Origin: Ancylostoma caninum
Taxonomy: Eukaryota > Nematoda > Chromadorea > Rhabditida > Ancylostomatidae
NCBI GenBank assembly: GCA_037903475.1
Contig: JBAJFG010000047.1
Location: forward strand, 5,866,001-5,930,000
Direction of reading: 5' to 3'
DNA: 64,000 nucleotides
The translations under genes and the position numbers were made by a program. Within the stretch, counting starts at the first letter, position 1. Each line of letters opens with the position of its first letter. The notes beneath the pieces are model-generated. The model was given only the letters and a program-made list of their open reading frames with translations, was not told where the DNA came from and did not search any database. Below, in pieces: positions 21,036 to 32,324 of this stretch.

Positions 21036-23750
21036 CAGGACTGACCAAAAAGGTATCACCTTTTCAACACTTGTTTATAACTTTATTCTATGTGAAGCCT
21101 GAAATTTCTGATTTTGGCAAATAATGTAGCTACTCAGTGCTGATGCATAGACATACTAAGTTGCTCACATCGCTTGCAAATTTTTATAAGAAAAATTTTT
21201 CACTGAAAAAACTCAAAACCTCTGAATTCATACTACTTACATCCAGCTGCCTTACGACTTGTACATAGTGCTTTAGTTCCCACCAAACTGAATTTTTCTA
21301 AGAAAATTGGTAAATATTCAAGGGAATTTCAGTGCATTGGGAGGGGATCTTGACATCTCCGGAGCTCAGTAGACATCACTTTGAACTTTATTTTTTCATT
21401 ACATCACAGATGATATACGTGATACCGATAACAGTTCATGAGAAAAAAGAGAATATGAGCGAGCAAAGAATTGAGCGTATGTAAAAAAGGTACGAGGTCT
21501 TCCCAGTAGTTGTTGAAACACCCATGTTTTACTACGTCATGCTGACAAGGGTTATTAACTTGTTTTCTTTCGGTACGTTAGCAGTAATCAGTTGTGCGTA
21601 CCTAGAAAGCACGCTTCGCAGCGGGTTCTGTATCTAAGAGCCTCTTTGAACCAGTACGTGCCACGGACGCTGCAGGGAGTACGTAATTGTTATCAATTTT
21701 TTCATGATGTCTGAAGACAACAATGTACTGACTTACCAAACACGCTCCCTTGTCTCAAGAACCTCCTTTGAACTGGTACGTACTGCAGGCGCAGTAGGAA
21801 CACTTGTGACTTGTGACATTGATGATGCGGAGCAGCAACGTTGATTCAGCATGCAACGCTGATAGTGAGTTTCTACAGAGATCTAAATTCATTGATTTCG
21901 AAAGGAAATAGAGCAACTCAAGTTTTTTGATTTGGACTCAACGCTTTCCTCAATACATCGTGGTATCATATGATAGAAAGAATGGAAAGAACATGGAGAA
22001 CTTTGTGAGTCTTTATCATTTACACTTCAGATGTATTAGTGGAAAGACCGTAACAAAAGTAGTTGTTCTGAACACAGTAGTGGAGTGAATCTTATACTAG
22101 CATAATAAATTACAGATAAGGGGTATTTGAGAGAAAAGAATTTTTTCAACAGAGGCGGATGAGATTGTTCATGTCCGTATTCCGAAGCATCGTGTTCATG
22201 TGATTTTATCTAAATCAAGCATTGGTAATACGTCAAAATCCCTCAACCTTCTTATAGAAGAAGAAGTACTGACCGAAGACATAATTTTGGGCGAAAGTTT
22301 TACGAACCATGAAGCTGCTCTGACAAAAAAAACGATTTTTCTTAGGGATGTCACCTGATATTCCTCGAGAAGTTACTAAGAGTAGTGAAATTTAAATCTA
22401 TTTTTCGGACCAGTGCAAGGCCTTCAAACCAAAAAAAAAACGCTTCGTCTTAGCTTAGTTTCTAGACGCAAGGTGCGGAAAACGGAAGAAGCAAATGGGC
22501 AACGACGCGTTTATAGCATTGGGATTTGAAATGTAATCGTTCCAGCCTAATTTGATAACATCGCAAAGGTGATGGGTAGTTGCGATTAGGGTACATTTTA
22601 TAAAATGGAATTCCTGTGAAAGTTTTTGTGCTTTTATTACTTGTAAACTGATCTTCTTTGGTAATTTTTGCCATTCTGGATTGCAATTATGGCTCTGTTT
22701 CAAGCTTGGTCTTGCTCTGCATGGCGCTTTAGCTCAAGCAGAAATAGCTTGCTTGGGCTAGTGCTCTGAGGATGCTCAACCGTTTCAGATGTCCCAGCCA
22801 TACACAAGTCACCAATCTTGCACTTCATGGGAATCAAACTTTGCATTTTTATTTTGATGGAAAAAGGAATGTTCATAAGGGCATATTTCCTTCCCGCAAA
22901 AAGCATGGTTGTTGGAATATCTGGGTGGACCCTGAAATCTAAAGCTTTGCAAATTTGATGGGTTAAGAGCACTCAAAGTGAACAGCATCTGTCACGTGTA
23001 AGAGGTTGTGAGCCTCCGTGTTCTATCCTAAAGATTCGGTCTTTATCGTGAAAAACTATGATTTTCTGAACGCTCTATATGAGCCGCCCAACCGATTTCG
23101 AGCTCATTTAGCTCATTTTTGTAGAAATGGAGCACGACACTTGGGCCCTCTGACATTTGCTTAAGATCACGTCATTTCTGCGTGCTATATTTTACCTAAT
23201 TCGAGACATGATGGGCGCTGTCGTTTTGTGGTGTACTCTAGAAAATCATACGTGTCATTGCAAATAACGACCTCATCAAAATTTAGTGCTCCTCCGAAAT
23301 GAAGATTCAAAGGTTGAAACCTGTGGTGTGCACTACTGGTTACTATGGGTCCGGCTAGGATATCTGGAATGGTTGAACAGAATCCAAAACGGTTGAAATT
23401 GCCGAAGGCAATTTCATGGTGATGTCTACTGAACTCCTGAGATGTCAAGATTCCTTCTCAACACAAATCCGTTGGACATGAATCTATTTCCTGAGAAAAG
23501 TTCGATTTCGGTGGAGATTCCAGCACTACAAGTCGCACAGCTGAATGTGGGTAGTGCGAAATCAGGGGTTTTGACTGTTTTGAGTAAAAAATTTTTCCTA
23601 ACAAAAATTTGCAAGCAGAGTGAGGGGCTTAGTAGGTCTATGCATTATCAGCGGCCAGCTACATTTCTGCCAAAATTAGAAATTCCAGGCACCACACAGA
23701 AACGAGTTATAAGCAAAAGTTGAAATGATGGTACTTTTTGGCCAGTACTG
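21036..23750. mobile_element. 2.7-kb element with ~330-bp inverted repeats
   Basis: The left end CAGGACTGACCAAAAAGG and the right end CCAAAAAGTACC... read inverted (ending GGCCAGTACTG) are flanked by TA on both sides. Similarity between arms continues inward for about 330 bp (21036-21365 versus 23425-23750), including TTATAACT and GAAATTTCTGATTTTGGCA. TA target and CAGTACTG-type ends fit the Tc1/mariner group (established knowledge). The minus-strand open frames inside (22455-22972 and 23185-23448) are short and broken; I cannot confirm a DDE transposase. Two ~65-bp direct repeats lie at about 21607-21668 and 21744-21806. Confidence 0.6.
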
Positions 23751-23756
23751 TACAGA

Positions 23757-23845
23757 AAGTGTGTGTGTGCATGTGTGTATGTATGTGTGTATGTACATAT
23801 GTGTGTATGTATTTATGTGTGTATGTATGTATGCGCGTATGTATG
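23757..23845 (+). repeat. TG/TATG-rich microsatellite
   Basis: An imperfect run of GTGTGTATGTATGTGTGTATG-like units lies just right of the long-TIR element. At 23846 a CAGTGGAGGCCACATATTT sequence resembles a Tc1-type transposon end, with no clear partner. Confidence 0.7.
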
Positions 23846-24079
23846 TACAGTGGAGGCCACATATTTAGCACACCTACGATTTTCGACCACAGAATTTTCT
23901 ACATATGTCCAGCCCTAGGATAAGCAATCAAAACCAAGTATTAGTATGTGTTGGGGCTCTATGGGGGCCTCCTTAATGTTGCTCCCCACGCGCGGAGATT
24001 CACTTGGAATTTGATTGAAAAATAAAATTTTAGTTTCGTCGGTTTTCGCAAATTAGATATAAAAATTTTGCATCCAAAC

Positions 24080-25664
<1,585 letters not shown>

Positions 25665-25880
25665 GCGATCGTTCGATTATGCGAATATTCGGCTGTTCGA
25701 ATATTCGAGTAATAGAATATTCGAACACAGTAATATTCGAGTATTCAAATTCGAAGGCTTTAAAAGTTTTTAGTTCAAATATTATTCATTCGTTCGAATG
25801 ATTTTGAGTGGCTCGAAAATTCAATGTTTGAATATTCGAGGTTGGTTTTCGAATATGTCAACTATAGCGCCAAATATTCA
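25665..25880. repeat. Degenerate GAATATTCG array
   Basis: ATTCGAATATTCG-like words with substitutions fill ~215 bp next to the truncated LINE copy at 25890-26262. Confidence 0.7.
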
Positions 25881-25889
25881 GCAGTCCCT

Positions 25890-26262
25890 TGTTGTAAGTA
25901 ATTCCCATAGCGTTCAAAATCAAGATTGCTATTAATAATATAATCTAGATCTCGTACTTTCTTAACATTTTCTAATCTTATATCTCCAATATAATATGCA
26001 ACATCTGCCAAACAATTTACAGATAACTTCTAGAGCGAAAATGTCTTTGGTAATGTCATGCGTGTATATCAAAAATAGAAGAGGTGATAGAACACCGCCT
26101 TGTGGAACGCCGCTGTAAGCTTGGTATAAAGAAGAGTATTCTTCACAATCTCGCACCTGGAATGTACTATTCGAAAGAAAGTTTTAGATCCAAGCTATGG
26201 CTAAGGGATGTAGACCTACGATTCTCAGCTTGTCCATTAACTTTGCGTGCGGAACTTTATCA
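25890..26262 (-). mobile_element. Truncated CR1-like LINE fragment (RT palm), second copy
   Basis: The minus strand carries VDKVPHAKLMDKLRILGL-like codons, then SGVPQGGVLSPLLFLIYTHD (RT motif), then a damaged F-A-D-D-like segment. It is a paralog of the interrupted LINE at 28726-34809. It preserves, uninterrupted, the sequence into which the RTE element inserted (ATCTCCAATATAATATG near 25982). Confidence 0.7.
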
Positions 26263-26406
26263 ACTCCTAGTTGTTTCAATCTTTCTGTCGCGCTTGGAAT
26301 TGAGAAATAGTCCATCCCAGAGCACTTCATAATTAATTTTCGAGTGAAATTGTTTTGTACGCTTTCCAGTAAATTGATATCTTTTTGTTTGTAGGGGTTG
26401 GATACT
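26263..26406 (-). mobile_element. CR1-like LINE, C-terminal RT segment beyond the hAT-like insertion
   Basis: Read on the minus strand from 26406 this continues the LINE frame broken at 28726: codons for VSNPYKQKDINLLESVQ align in register with IWSPHKAKEIALIESVQ of the LINE at 38-41 kb. This register proves that 26415-28717 was inserted into one RT gene. Confidence 0.7.
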
Positions 26407-26424
26407 GTAGTTTCTAGAGTGTTG

Positions 26425-26690
26425 CATTCGAAAATTTTTTTCGAATATTCGAATATTCGAATAATCGAGTATTTCGATATGGTCGAATATTCGAATATTC
26501 GAATAAACGAATATTTTGAAACGCCCGAATATTCGAATATTCGAATAAACGAATATTTCGACGTTTCCGAATATTCGAATATTCGAATAATTCGAATATT
26601 CCAACCTCTCGAATATTCGAATTATTCGAATATTCGATCATGAGCTTCGAATATTCGAATATTTCGAATATTTGGGAAGTTGTTCTACAT
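26425..26690. repeat. GAATATTCG subterminal array, left
   Basis: About four to five units of 42-43 bp, each starting TCGAATATTCGAATATTCG and ending in a variable TTTCGA-plus-spacer part, followed by decayed copies. Strongly palindromic. Repetitive E-Y-S-N-I-R-I open frames are artefacts. Confidence 0.85.
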
Positions 26691-28464
26691 TTATTTCGGC
26701 TGAGTATGCAAAGAGAAGTTCTCTGAATAGAACAATTACTCATTAGGTTGCCGCGAAAGTTACTTAGTCACTCTACCACTATTTACTACTACTTACTTTG
26801 TCAAAGTCACTTACTTTTTTGTGTTGCTAATTTTTTCGAAACTGATTTGGAATTTTCTGTCCAAAACTTATATAAGGGTTATTCAATGCTCTACCTGCAT
26901 CCAGTTTGTCCTATCATTCCGCTGCGATCGTGACTGAGAATATTGTCACCGATTACAAGCACGTTCAGCTGCTCCTGGTTTGATAACTCAGGAAACGTAG
27001 CAACTCAAGGGATGCCACAAAAGCGAGCGCCTTCTGGAACTGTTTGAATAGAATCCGCGTAGTGGTATCCTTGACCTGGCGGAGGACCTCCAACGTCATC
27101 ACGACACAGTATTTTTTACCTGCTTCTCCACGGGGAGGCAAGGAAATACGACGTGTGAATACCTCATGATCTGAGTGACTGCTAGTTTCAAGAAACTTTT
27201 TGAGGTTTCAAGACAGCTTTGCTCAGCTAGTCATCTTGGTTACCGGTGACGAGAAGAGGGTGCTTTACGTAATTCACGTAAGGAAATGTGTTGACTCGTA
27301 AGCCGATAACTACCAAAACTAGTACAGAAACCAGAACTACCTCCTCAGAATGTAATGCTCAGTATTTGATGGAATTACAAAGGAACCATTTGTTAAAAGC
27401 TGCTGCCAACAAAACTTACTGTTTGCGCAGAATAATGGTTTCACTTATATTGTGTAAATGTTTGTTATATTGAAGAAAAAGAATTAATCCGAAAAGACGT
27501 CCAAAAATGGCTGAAACTTTCGCGACGTCTAATAAAATAGACAACACTGAATAGAGTTAAGAACCGGTGTTTCGAACCTAATTTCAAGTGAGCCCAGTTC
27601 TCAACTGACGAGTTCAGTATTGGAGCTACTAGCAGTTGCATGAACTAACCCAATCCCAAATCACTGAAGCCTCAAGATATGTACATAGTGTTGCACTCGT
27701 TTCTGTAATGAGTCTGCATGAGTTTTTTTTTTGCTACAGCAACATACGTAGAATGTTACAGCCTTATGATTAGTCAGCATGAGTTTCTTTCTAGGTTCTG
27801 AAAACAAATAGGATCATTTTTAGGAGTTTTTGACTCAGCAAACTAGTACGTCAAACTTGTACGTACTTGCTAATCGCATTGCTGGGTTTCCATCCAACAT
27901 CTCGAGATCGTTTCTCAGAACGGGCATTGTATAGATAAATGAAGTTAATTTCCCAAATTTTGTGCACAGAAGTTGCAGTGACATGCGGTGGTAAGGTTGC
28001 GAGATGAGGTTGGAAAAAGTAGGATTACTCGAAATGGAGACGTAGAGCCTCCATGGCAGACTAGTATCATAAAGATTGAAAATTTTCAGTAAGCTCTTTG
28101 CTTTTCTGAAGTTTTTTTTCACCAGGTTGGAGGCTCAAGACTTGCCACAAAATTGTAACGATCTGTATACGTCAGCAGGTATTCTCAGACAATGTGCGGG
28201 TGAACCGCGGTACAGATATTTGGCGTAGGCAACTCTACAGTCAACCAAGTATTTGAACGCGGTCATTGAATTACCTATGTGCGGTGAGCCTGCAGAAGGT
28301 CCGCTGTCAGCCCGCTGAGATGATAACACGGCGTGCTGAAAACGGCAGTAATGCTTACTGGCGATGTGTGAATAAAATTTTAGCAATCTCAAATTTAGCA
28401 ACGGTAGCTGCTTGCTGATGGGACTCGAGAATGATTATGAGAGCGAAGGTGCTGTTGAAAATGA

Positions 28465-28707
28465 CTACTCGATTATTCGAATAATCGAATATTCGAATGA
28501 ACCCACCTCGAATATTCGAATATTCGAATAATCGAATATTTTGAAAGTGTCGAATATTCGAATATTCGGATATATGAATATTTTGAAGGTGTCGAATATT
28601 CGAATATTCGAATAATCCGAATATTCTGATTTTTCGAATATTCGAATGTTTCGAATAAACGAATATTCGAATATTCGAATAATTATTCGAATATTATTCG
28701 ATTCGGT
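28465..28707. repeat. GAATATTCG subterminal array, right
   Basis: Three clear 42-bp units (about 28508-28635) plus degenerate ones, of the same consensus as the left array, ending in ATTCGATTCGGTCAACACTCTA at the element tip. Confidence 0.85.
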
Positions 28708-28725
28708 CAACACTCTAGTAGTTTC

Positions 28726-28906
28726 GCTTCCCATGATAGGACGTATATATGTTTCATATGCTCTAATTAACATTTGCGTCTTCGGTTTTCAAATTTTTAA
28801 TGATGTTGTAAGTAATTCCCATGGCGTTCGAAATCAAGATTGCTATTAATAACATAACCTAGAACCCATACTTTCTTAACATTTTCTAATCTTATATCTC
28901 CAATAT
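28726..28906 (-). mobile_element. CR1-like LINE segment between hAT-like and RTE insertions
   Basis: The minus strand encodes a YETYIRPIMGSETT-like stretch that ends at the hAT target site. It corresponds to FKLYVRPILEHN of the better-preserved LINE at 38-41 kb. Its left part carries one copy (28896-28906) of the RTE target duplication. Confidence 0.7.
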
Positions 28907-31900
28907 CCACGGATCTCCCTCATACGAGGGATCCCAGCCGGTTAGTCGCGAGGCTACGTGGCGCGTCCCCAGGTGGCGGATAGGGGGCTAATCGCGGACC
29001 AAACGCGACCTTGTGCCTGCCCTGAGACGCGGGTGGATTCAGGGGATGGACTCCCTGTCTCTGCAGTGTCGGAACGATCTATACCTTCTGTCAGCGCGTG
29101 GACATGTTCATGCATGCGTGCATGGGTGTGCTTGCGTGTCTGCAGATTGTATCCTGCACATCTATCCGACCAAAAGCCCTGCATTCAAGTGACTGGGAGG
29201 TACAAGGGAGGCGGTTCGGAGTCGCCTCCAACAAATAAGCTCCATCGTCCACTCCCGGGAAGCCCGGCTAACTTCCCGGTGAAATCACACTCCAGCCTCC
29301 CACGGGGGAATAGAGCCCAGCAAGCTATCTCCTGTGGGCTTCAAATTTTTCAAGCTCGACACAGCAATAATAGAGAGTGTTCCCCTGATCTCGGAAGAGT
29401 CACTAGTACGGCAGCGCCAGTGAGGACGAGGTCCGAGGGGTTATCTAGGCTGCCTAAAACCAGAAGGACTATGATGACGGTCTGTACCTTCAACGCACGT
29501 ACGCTTGCATCGGAGGCTTCCATCGAGGATTTGATGATGCAGGCCAGGAAGATCAGGTACGACGTCATCGGACTGACCGAGACGAGGAGACACCGACCAC
29601 TGAACGCCACCTTCGACACTGGAGAAGAACTGTTCCTTGGAACCTGCGACAGTAGAGGAGTTGGTGGAGTCGGTGTCCTCGTCAACACGAACTTGGTCAT
29701 GAACATCGACTCATTCGAACAGCTGACAACCCGAATCGGACGTTTGCGGTTGAGAAGATGTGGATCAATACCAGCCTTGACAATCTTCGTCGCTTACGCT
29801 CCAACATCCAGCTACGACGAAGGGGATATCGAGGCCTTCTATATGGACTTGGAGAAGTTCTACAGGGAAGACCACACATTCTACAAGATCATCGTTGGCG
29901 ATTTCAACGCCAAGATTGGTCCTAGGAGAACGGCTGAAGAACTTCACATCGGTACCCACGGCCTGCAGTGGAACGAACAGGGAGAGAGGCTGTCTGAGTT
30001 CATCATGACGACGAAGACCATCCATGGTAACTCACAATTTCAGAAGCCAACCTCCCTACGCTGGACGTGGGAGTCACCCGGTGGAGAGTACCATAATGAA
30101 ATTGACCACATCATCGTCAATCGAAGGTTCTGCCTGACCGACGTCGGTGTTGTACCAAAGTTCTACACCGGATCCGACCATCGCCTCCTTCGTGCAAGAT
30201 TCTTCTTCTCACGCAAAGGAGAGAAAGCCGTGAAGTTTAAGAGAAGGAGTCCCAAACCCGTCATCAATTGGGATCTTTTCACTTCGCTAGCCGGCTTTTG
30301 GGAAGATGCGGTTGTCGATAACATCGACGAAGAGTACGATCGGCTTGTACAGCATCTCCGCGACAGCGCAAAGAGCGCCGAGGGTTCAAGAGTCACCAAG
30401 AGACGATTGTCTTACGAGACCCTCGAGCTCATACGCCAACGTGGAGCCGCGAGAGCCGCAGGCAACTACCAGCTAACGTCCGAGCTCGCAAAACGGTGCA
30501 GAGAAGCGATAAAAGAAGACCTCAAGGAGAGACGAGCAGCAGTGTTGGCCAAAGCCGCAGAGGCAGGGAAAAGCATTCGCTGCGCCCGCCGAGACTTCGC
30601 CAATCGCAAGACCAAGATGTCCGCTCTCCGGCGCCCAGACGGAACAATTTCTTCATCAAGACGGGTAATGGAGAAGGTCATCTACGACTTCTACTCGGAT
30701 GTCTTCGATAGCCACGTCCACCTCCCTCAATGTCATCTTAGAGAGGACGGGTATGTTGTCCCATCGGTTCTCCCTTCCGAAATCCGACATGCCATTAAGT
30801 CGGTGAAGAATCGTACAGCACTGGGCCCCGACAGGATCCGACCGGAACATCTGAAGAACCTACCGCCAATTCTCATTACCACCTTGGCTAGGCTTTTCAC
30901 GCGGTACCTGTCGGAATGCAAGGTTCCTAACGAATGGAAGACCAGCAGGACCGTGTTGCTGTACAAGAAGGGAGACCCGCAGGATATTGGCAATTATCGC
31001 CCCATCTGCCTACTGTCCGTCGTCTACAAGCTTTTCACGCGTGTGATCCTCAATAGGATCGAAAGGACACTAGACGAGGGACAGCCGTGCGAGCAAGCAG
31101 GGTTTCGAAAAGGATTCAGTACGATCGACCACATACACACCGTCACTAGACTCATCGAAGTATCGCGAGAGTATAAGATGCCCCTCTGTCTCACGCTCAT
31201 CGATTTGAAGAAAGCCTTCGACTCTGTTGAGACAGAAGCGGTGTTGGAAGCCCTGGGCAACCAGGGCATACCTACTCAATACATCAAGGTATTTCGTGAG
31301 CTCTACAGCAACTTCACGACCAGGATTTCTCCATTCTACGACGACATCACCATCGACGTCAAGAGAGGGGTTCGGCAAGGCGATACCGTGTCGCCAAAAC
31401 TATTCAGCGCCACTCTCGAAGACGTCATGCGGAAACTGGAATGGGATAGCATGGGAGTGCAAGTTGATGGCCGGCGACTTAGTCATCTTCGCTTCGCTGA
31501 CGACATCGTTCTTATAACACCAACCATCAGCGAAGCGGAACAGATGCTGGCCGACTTCGAGGACGCGTGTGGAAAGATTGGTCTCCAGCTGAATCTGACG
31601 AAGACGATGTTCATGAAGAACGGATGGGTCCCGGATGCCCCATTCTCGCTCAACGGAACGACCATATCCGAATGCTCCAGCTACGTATACCTAGGTCGGG
31701 AAGTCAACATGATGAACGACCTCGCTCCAGAGCTGGGCAGGAGGAAACGAGCGGCTTGGGGAGCCTACAAGAGCATCGAGGACGTAGTGAAGAAGACGAA
31801 GAACACCAGGCTCCGTGCCCACCTCTTCAACACAACCGTTCTCCCTGCTTTGACCTACGCCTCAGAAACCTGGGCGTTGCGCAAGCAGGATGAGAATGCG

Positions 31901-32324
31901 GTCAGCGTCGTCGAACGCTCCATCGAGAGGGTGATGCTAGGAATAACCCGCCTCACGCAAGTGAGGGCTGGAATACGGAGCTCCACCCTTCGTCAACAAT
32001 CGAAGATCAGGGACGCTGCCGCTTACGCCAAGTTGAGTAAGATTAGGTGGGCCGGACACGTGATGCGTTTTAACGACAACCGTTGGACAAGAGCCGTCAG
32101 CGACTGGACTCCACGGGACGTTAAGCGCACGACAGGAAGACCACCGACCCGATGGTCAGACTTCTTCACGAAGTCCTTCAAGGATAGATACGATGCTCTC
32201 CGTGTCCCTCGAACGGACAGAATCCACTGGAGAACTCTGGCTCGCGAGAGGGACAAATGGAAGGATTGCTGGCGCCCGCTCGGTACACCCGAAGATCAAC
32301 GGGAGTCAAGGTGATCAAGGTGAC
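28907..32324 (+). mobile_element. RTE-type non-LTR retrotransposon, apparently complete
   Basis: It is flanked by 11-bp direct repeats ATCTCCAATAT (28896-28906 and 32325-32335). The empty target is visible in a LINE paralog at about 25982. The 5' end begins CCACGGATCTCCCTC; the 3' end is a short repeat (GATCAAGGTGATCAAGGTGAC) rather than poly(A), as is usual for RTE elements. It carries one long open frame. It is inserted in the opposite orientation to the old CR1-like LINE. Intact coding and clear target repeats suggest a young copy. Confidence 0.9.
28958..32314 (+). CDS. RTE endonuclease/reverse transcriptase, 1118 codons
   Basis: The frame is unbroken. Residues 1-171 are Arg/Pro/Ser-rich without domain marks and may be 5' UTR or a leader; a second start (MMTVCTFNARTL, residue 172, base 29471) begins the endonuclease. 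The apurinic-type endonuclease has GLTETRR, VGDFNAKIG (GDFN 314-317) and SDHRLL (SDH 406-408). RT follows with NYRPICLLSVVYKLF, LTLIDLKKAFDSVE (motif A), GVRQGDTVSPKLF (motif B) and FADD at 846-849 (motif C). The tail has HLFNTTVLPALTYASETW and a WAGHVMR-type segment common in RTE-like proteins. It would nick target DNA and prime reverse transcription there. All catalytic residues that I can check are present, so it may be active. Many antisense open frames within it are shadows. Confidence 0.93.
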   Translation: MARPQVADRGLIADQTRPCACPETRVDSGDGLPVSAVSERSIPSVSAWTCSCMRAWVCLRVCRLYPAHLSDQKPCIQVTGRYKGGGSESPPTNKLHRPLPGSPANFPVKSHSSLPRGNRAQQAISCGLQIFQARHSNNRECSPDLGRVTSTAAPVRTRSEGLSRLPKTRRTMMTVCTFNARTLASEASIEDLMMQARKIRYDVIGLTETRRHRPLNATFDTGEELFLGTCDSRGVGGVGVLVNTNLVMNIDSFEQLTTRIGRLRLRRCGSIPALTIFVAYAPTSSYDEGDIEAFYMDLEKFYREDHTFYKIIVGDFNAKIGPRRTAEELHIGTHGLQWNEQGERLSEFIMTTKTIHGNSQFQKPTSLRWTWESPGGEYHNEIDHIIVNRRFCLTDVGVVPKFYTGSDHRLLRARFFFSRKGEKAVKFKRRSPKPVINWDLFTSLAGFWEDAVVDNIDEEYDRLVQHLRDSAKSAEGSRVTKRRLSYETLELIRQRGAARAAGNYQLTSELAKRCREAIKEDLKERRAAVLAKAAEAGKSIRCARRDFANRKTKMSALRRPDGTISSSRRVMEKVIYDFYSDVFDSHVHLPQCHLREDGYVVPSVLPSEIRHAIKSVKNRTALGPDRIRPEHLKNLPPILITTLARLFTRYLSECKVPNEWKTSRTVLLYKKGDPQDIGNYRPICLLSVVYKLFTRVILNRIERTLDEGQPCEQAGFRKGFSTIDHIHTVTRLIEVSREYKMPLCLTLIDLKKAFDSVETEAVLEALGNQGIPTQYIKVFRELYSNFTTRISPFYDDITIDVKRGVRQGDTVSPKLFSATLEDVMRKLEWDSMGVQVDGRRLSHLRFADDIVLITPTISEAEQMLADFEDACGKIGLQLNLTKTMFMKNGWVPDAPFSLNGTTISECSSYVYLGREVNMMNDLAPELGRRKRAAWGAYKSIEDVVKKTKNTRLRAHLFNTTVLPALTYASETWALRKQDENAVSVVERSIERVMLGITRLTQVRAGIRSSTLRQQSKIRDAAAYAKLSKIRWAGHVMRFNDNRWTRAVSDWTPRDVKRTTGRPPTRWSDFFTKSFKDRYDALRVPRTDRIHWRTLARERDKWKDCWRPLGTPEDQRESR

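Larger units (their letters stand above)
26415..28717. mobile_element. hAT-like 2303-bp transposon with terminal GAATATTCG arrays
   Basis: The ends are TAGAGTGTTG (26415-26424) and CAACACTCTA (28708-28717), perfect 10-bp TIRs. The direct 8-bp flanks GTAGTTTC (26407-26414 and 28718-28725) form a target duplication. Removing the element rejoins the RT frame of a CR1-like LINE in register. An 8-bp duplication with TIRs starting T-A-G-N-G is the signature of the hAT superfamily (established knowledge). Just inside each end is an array of ~42-bp units built from CGAATATTCG. The interior (26690-28460) shows no hAT transposase. A minus-strand segment (27835-28401) has a possible short exon with splice-like borders, but no recognised product. 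It is probably non-autonomous. Confidence 0.75.

Noticed and set aside
26260..26743. Open frames rich in EYSNIRIFEYSN on both strands
   Set aside because: They come from the palindromic GAATATTCG array, which is open in several frames by composition.
28465..28773. 102-codon minus-strand frame
   Set aside because: Only its first ~14 codons are LINE RT relic; the rest is the repeat array.
29350..32256. Many minus-strand and alternative-frame open frames
   Set aside because: Shadows of the RTE ORF; the plus frame alone carries endonuclease and RT motifs.
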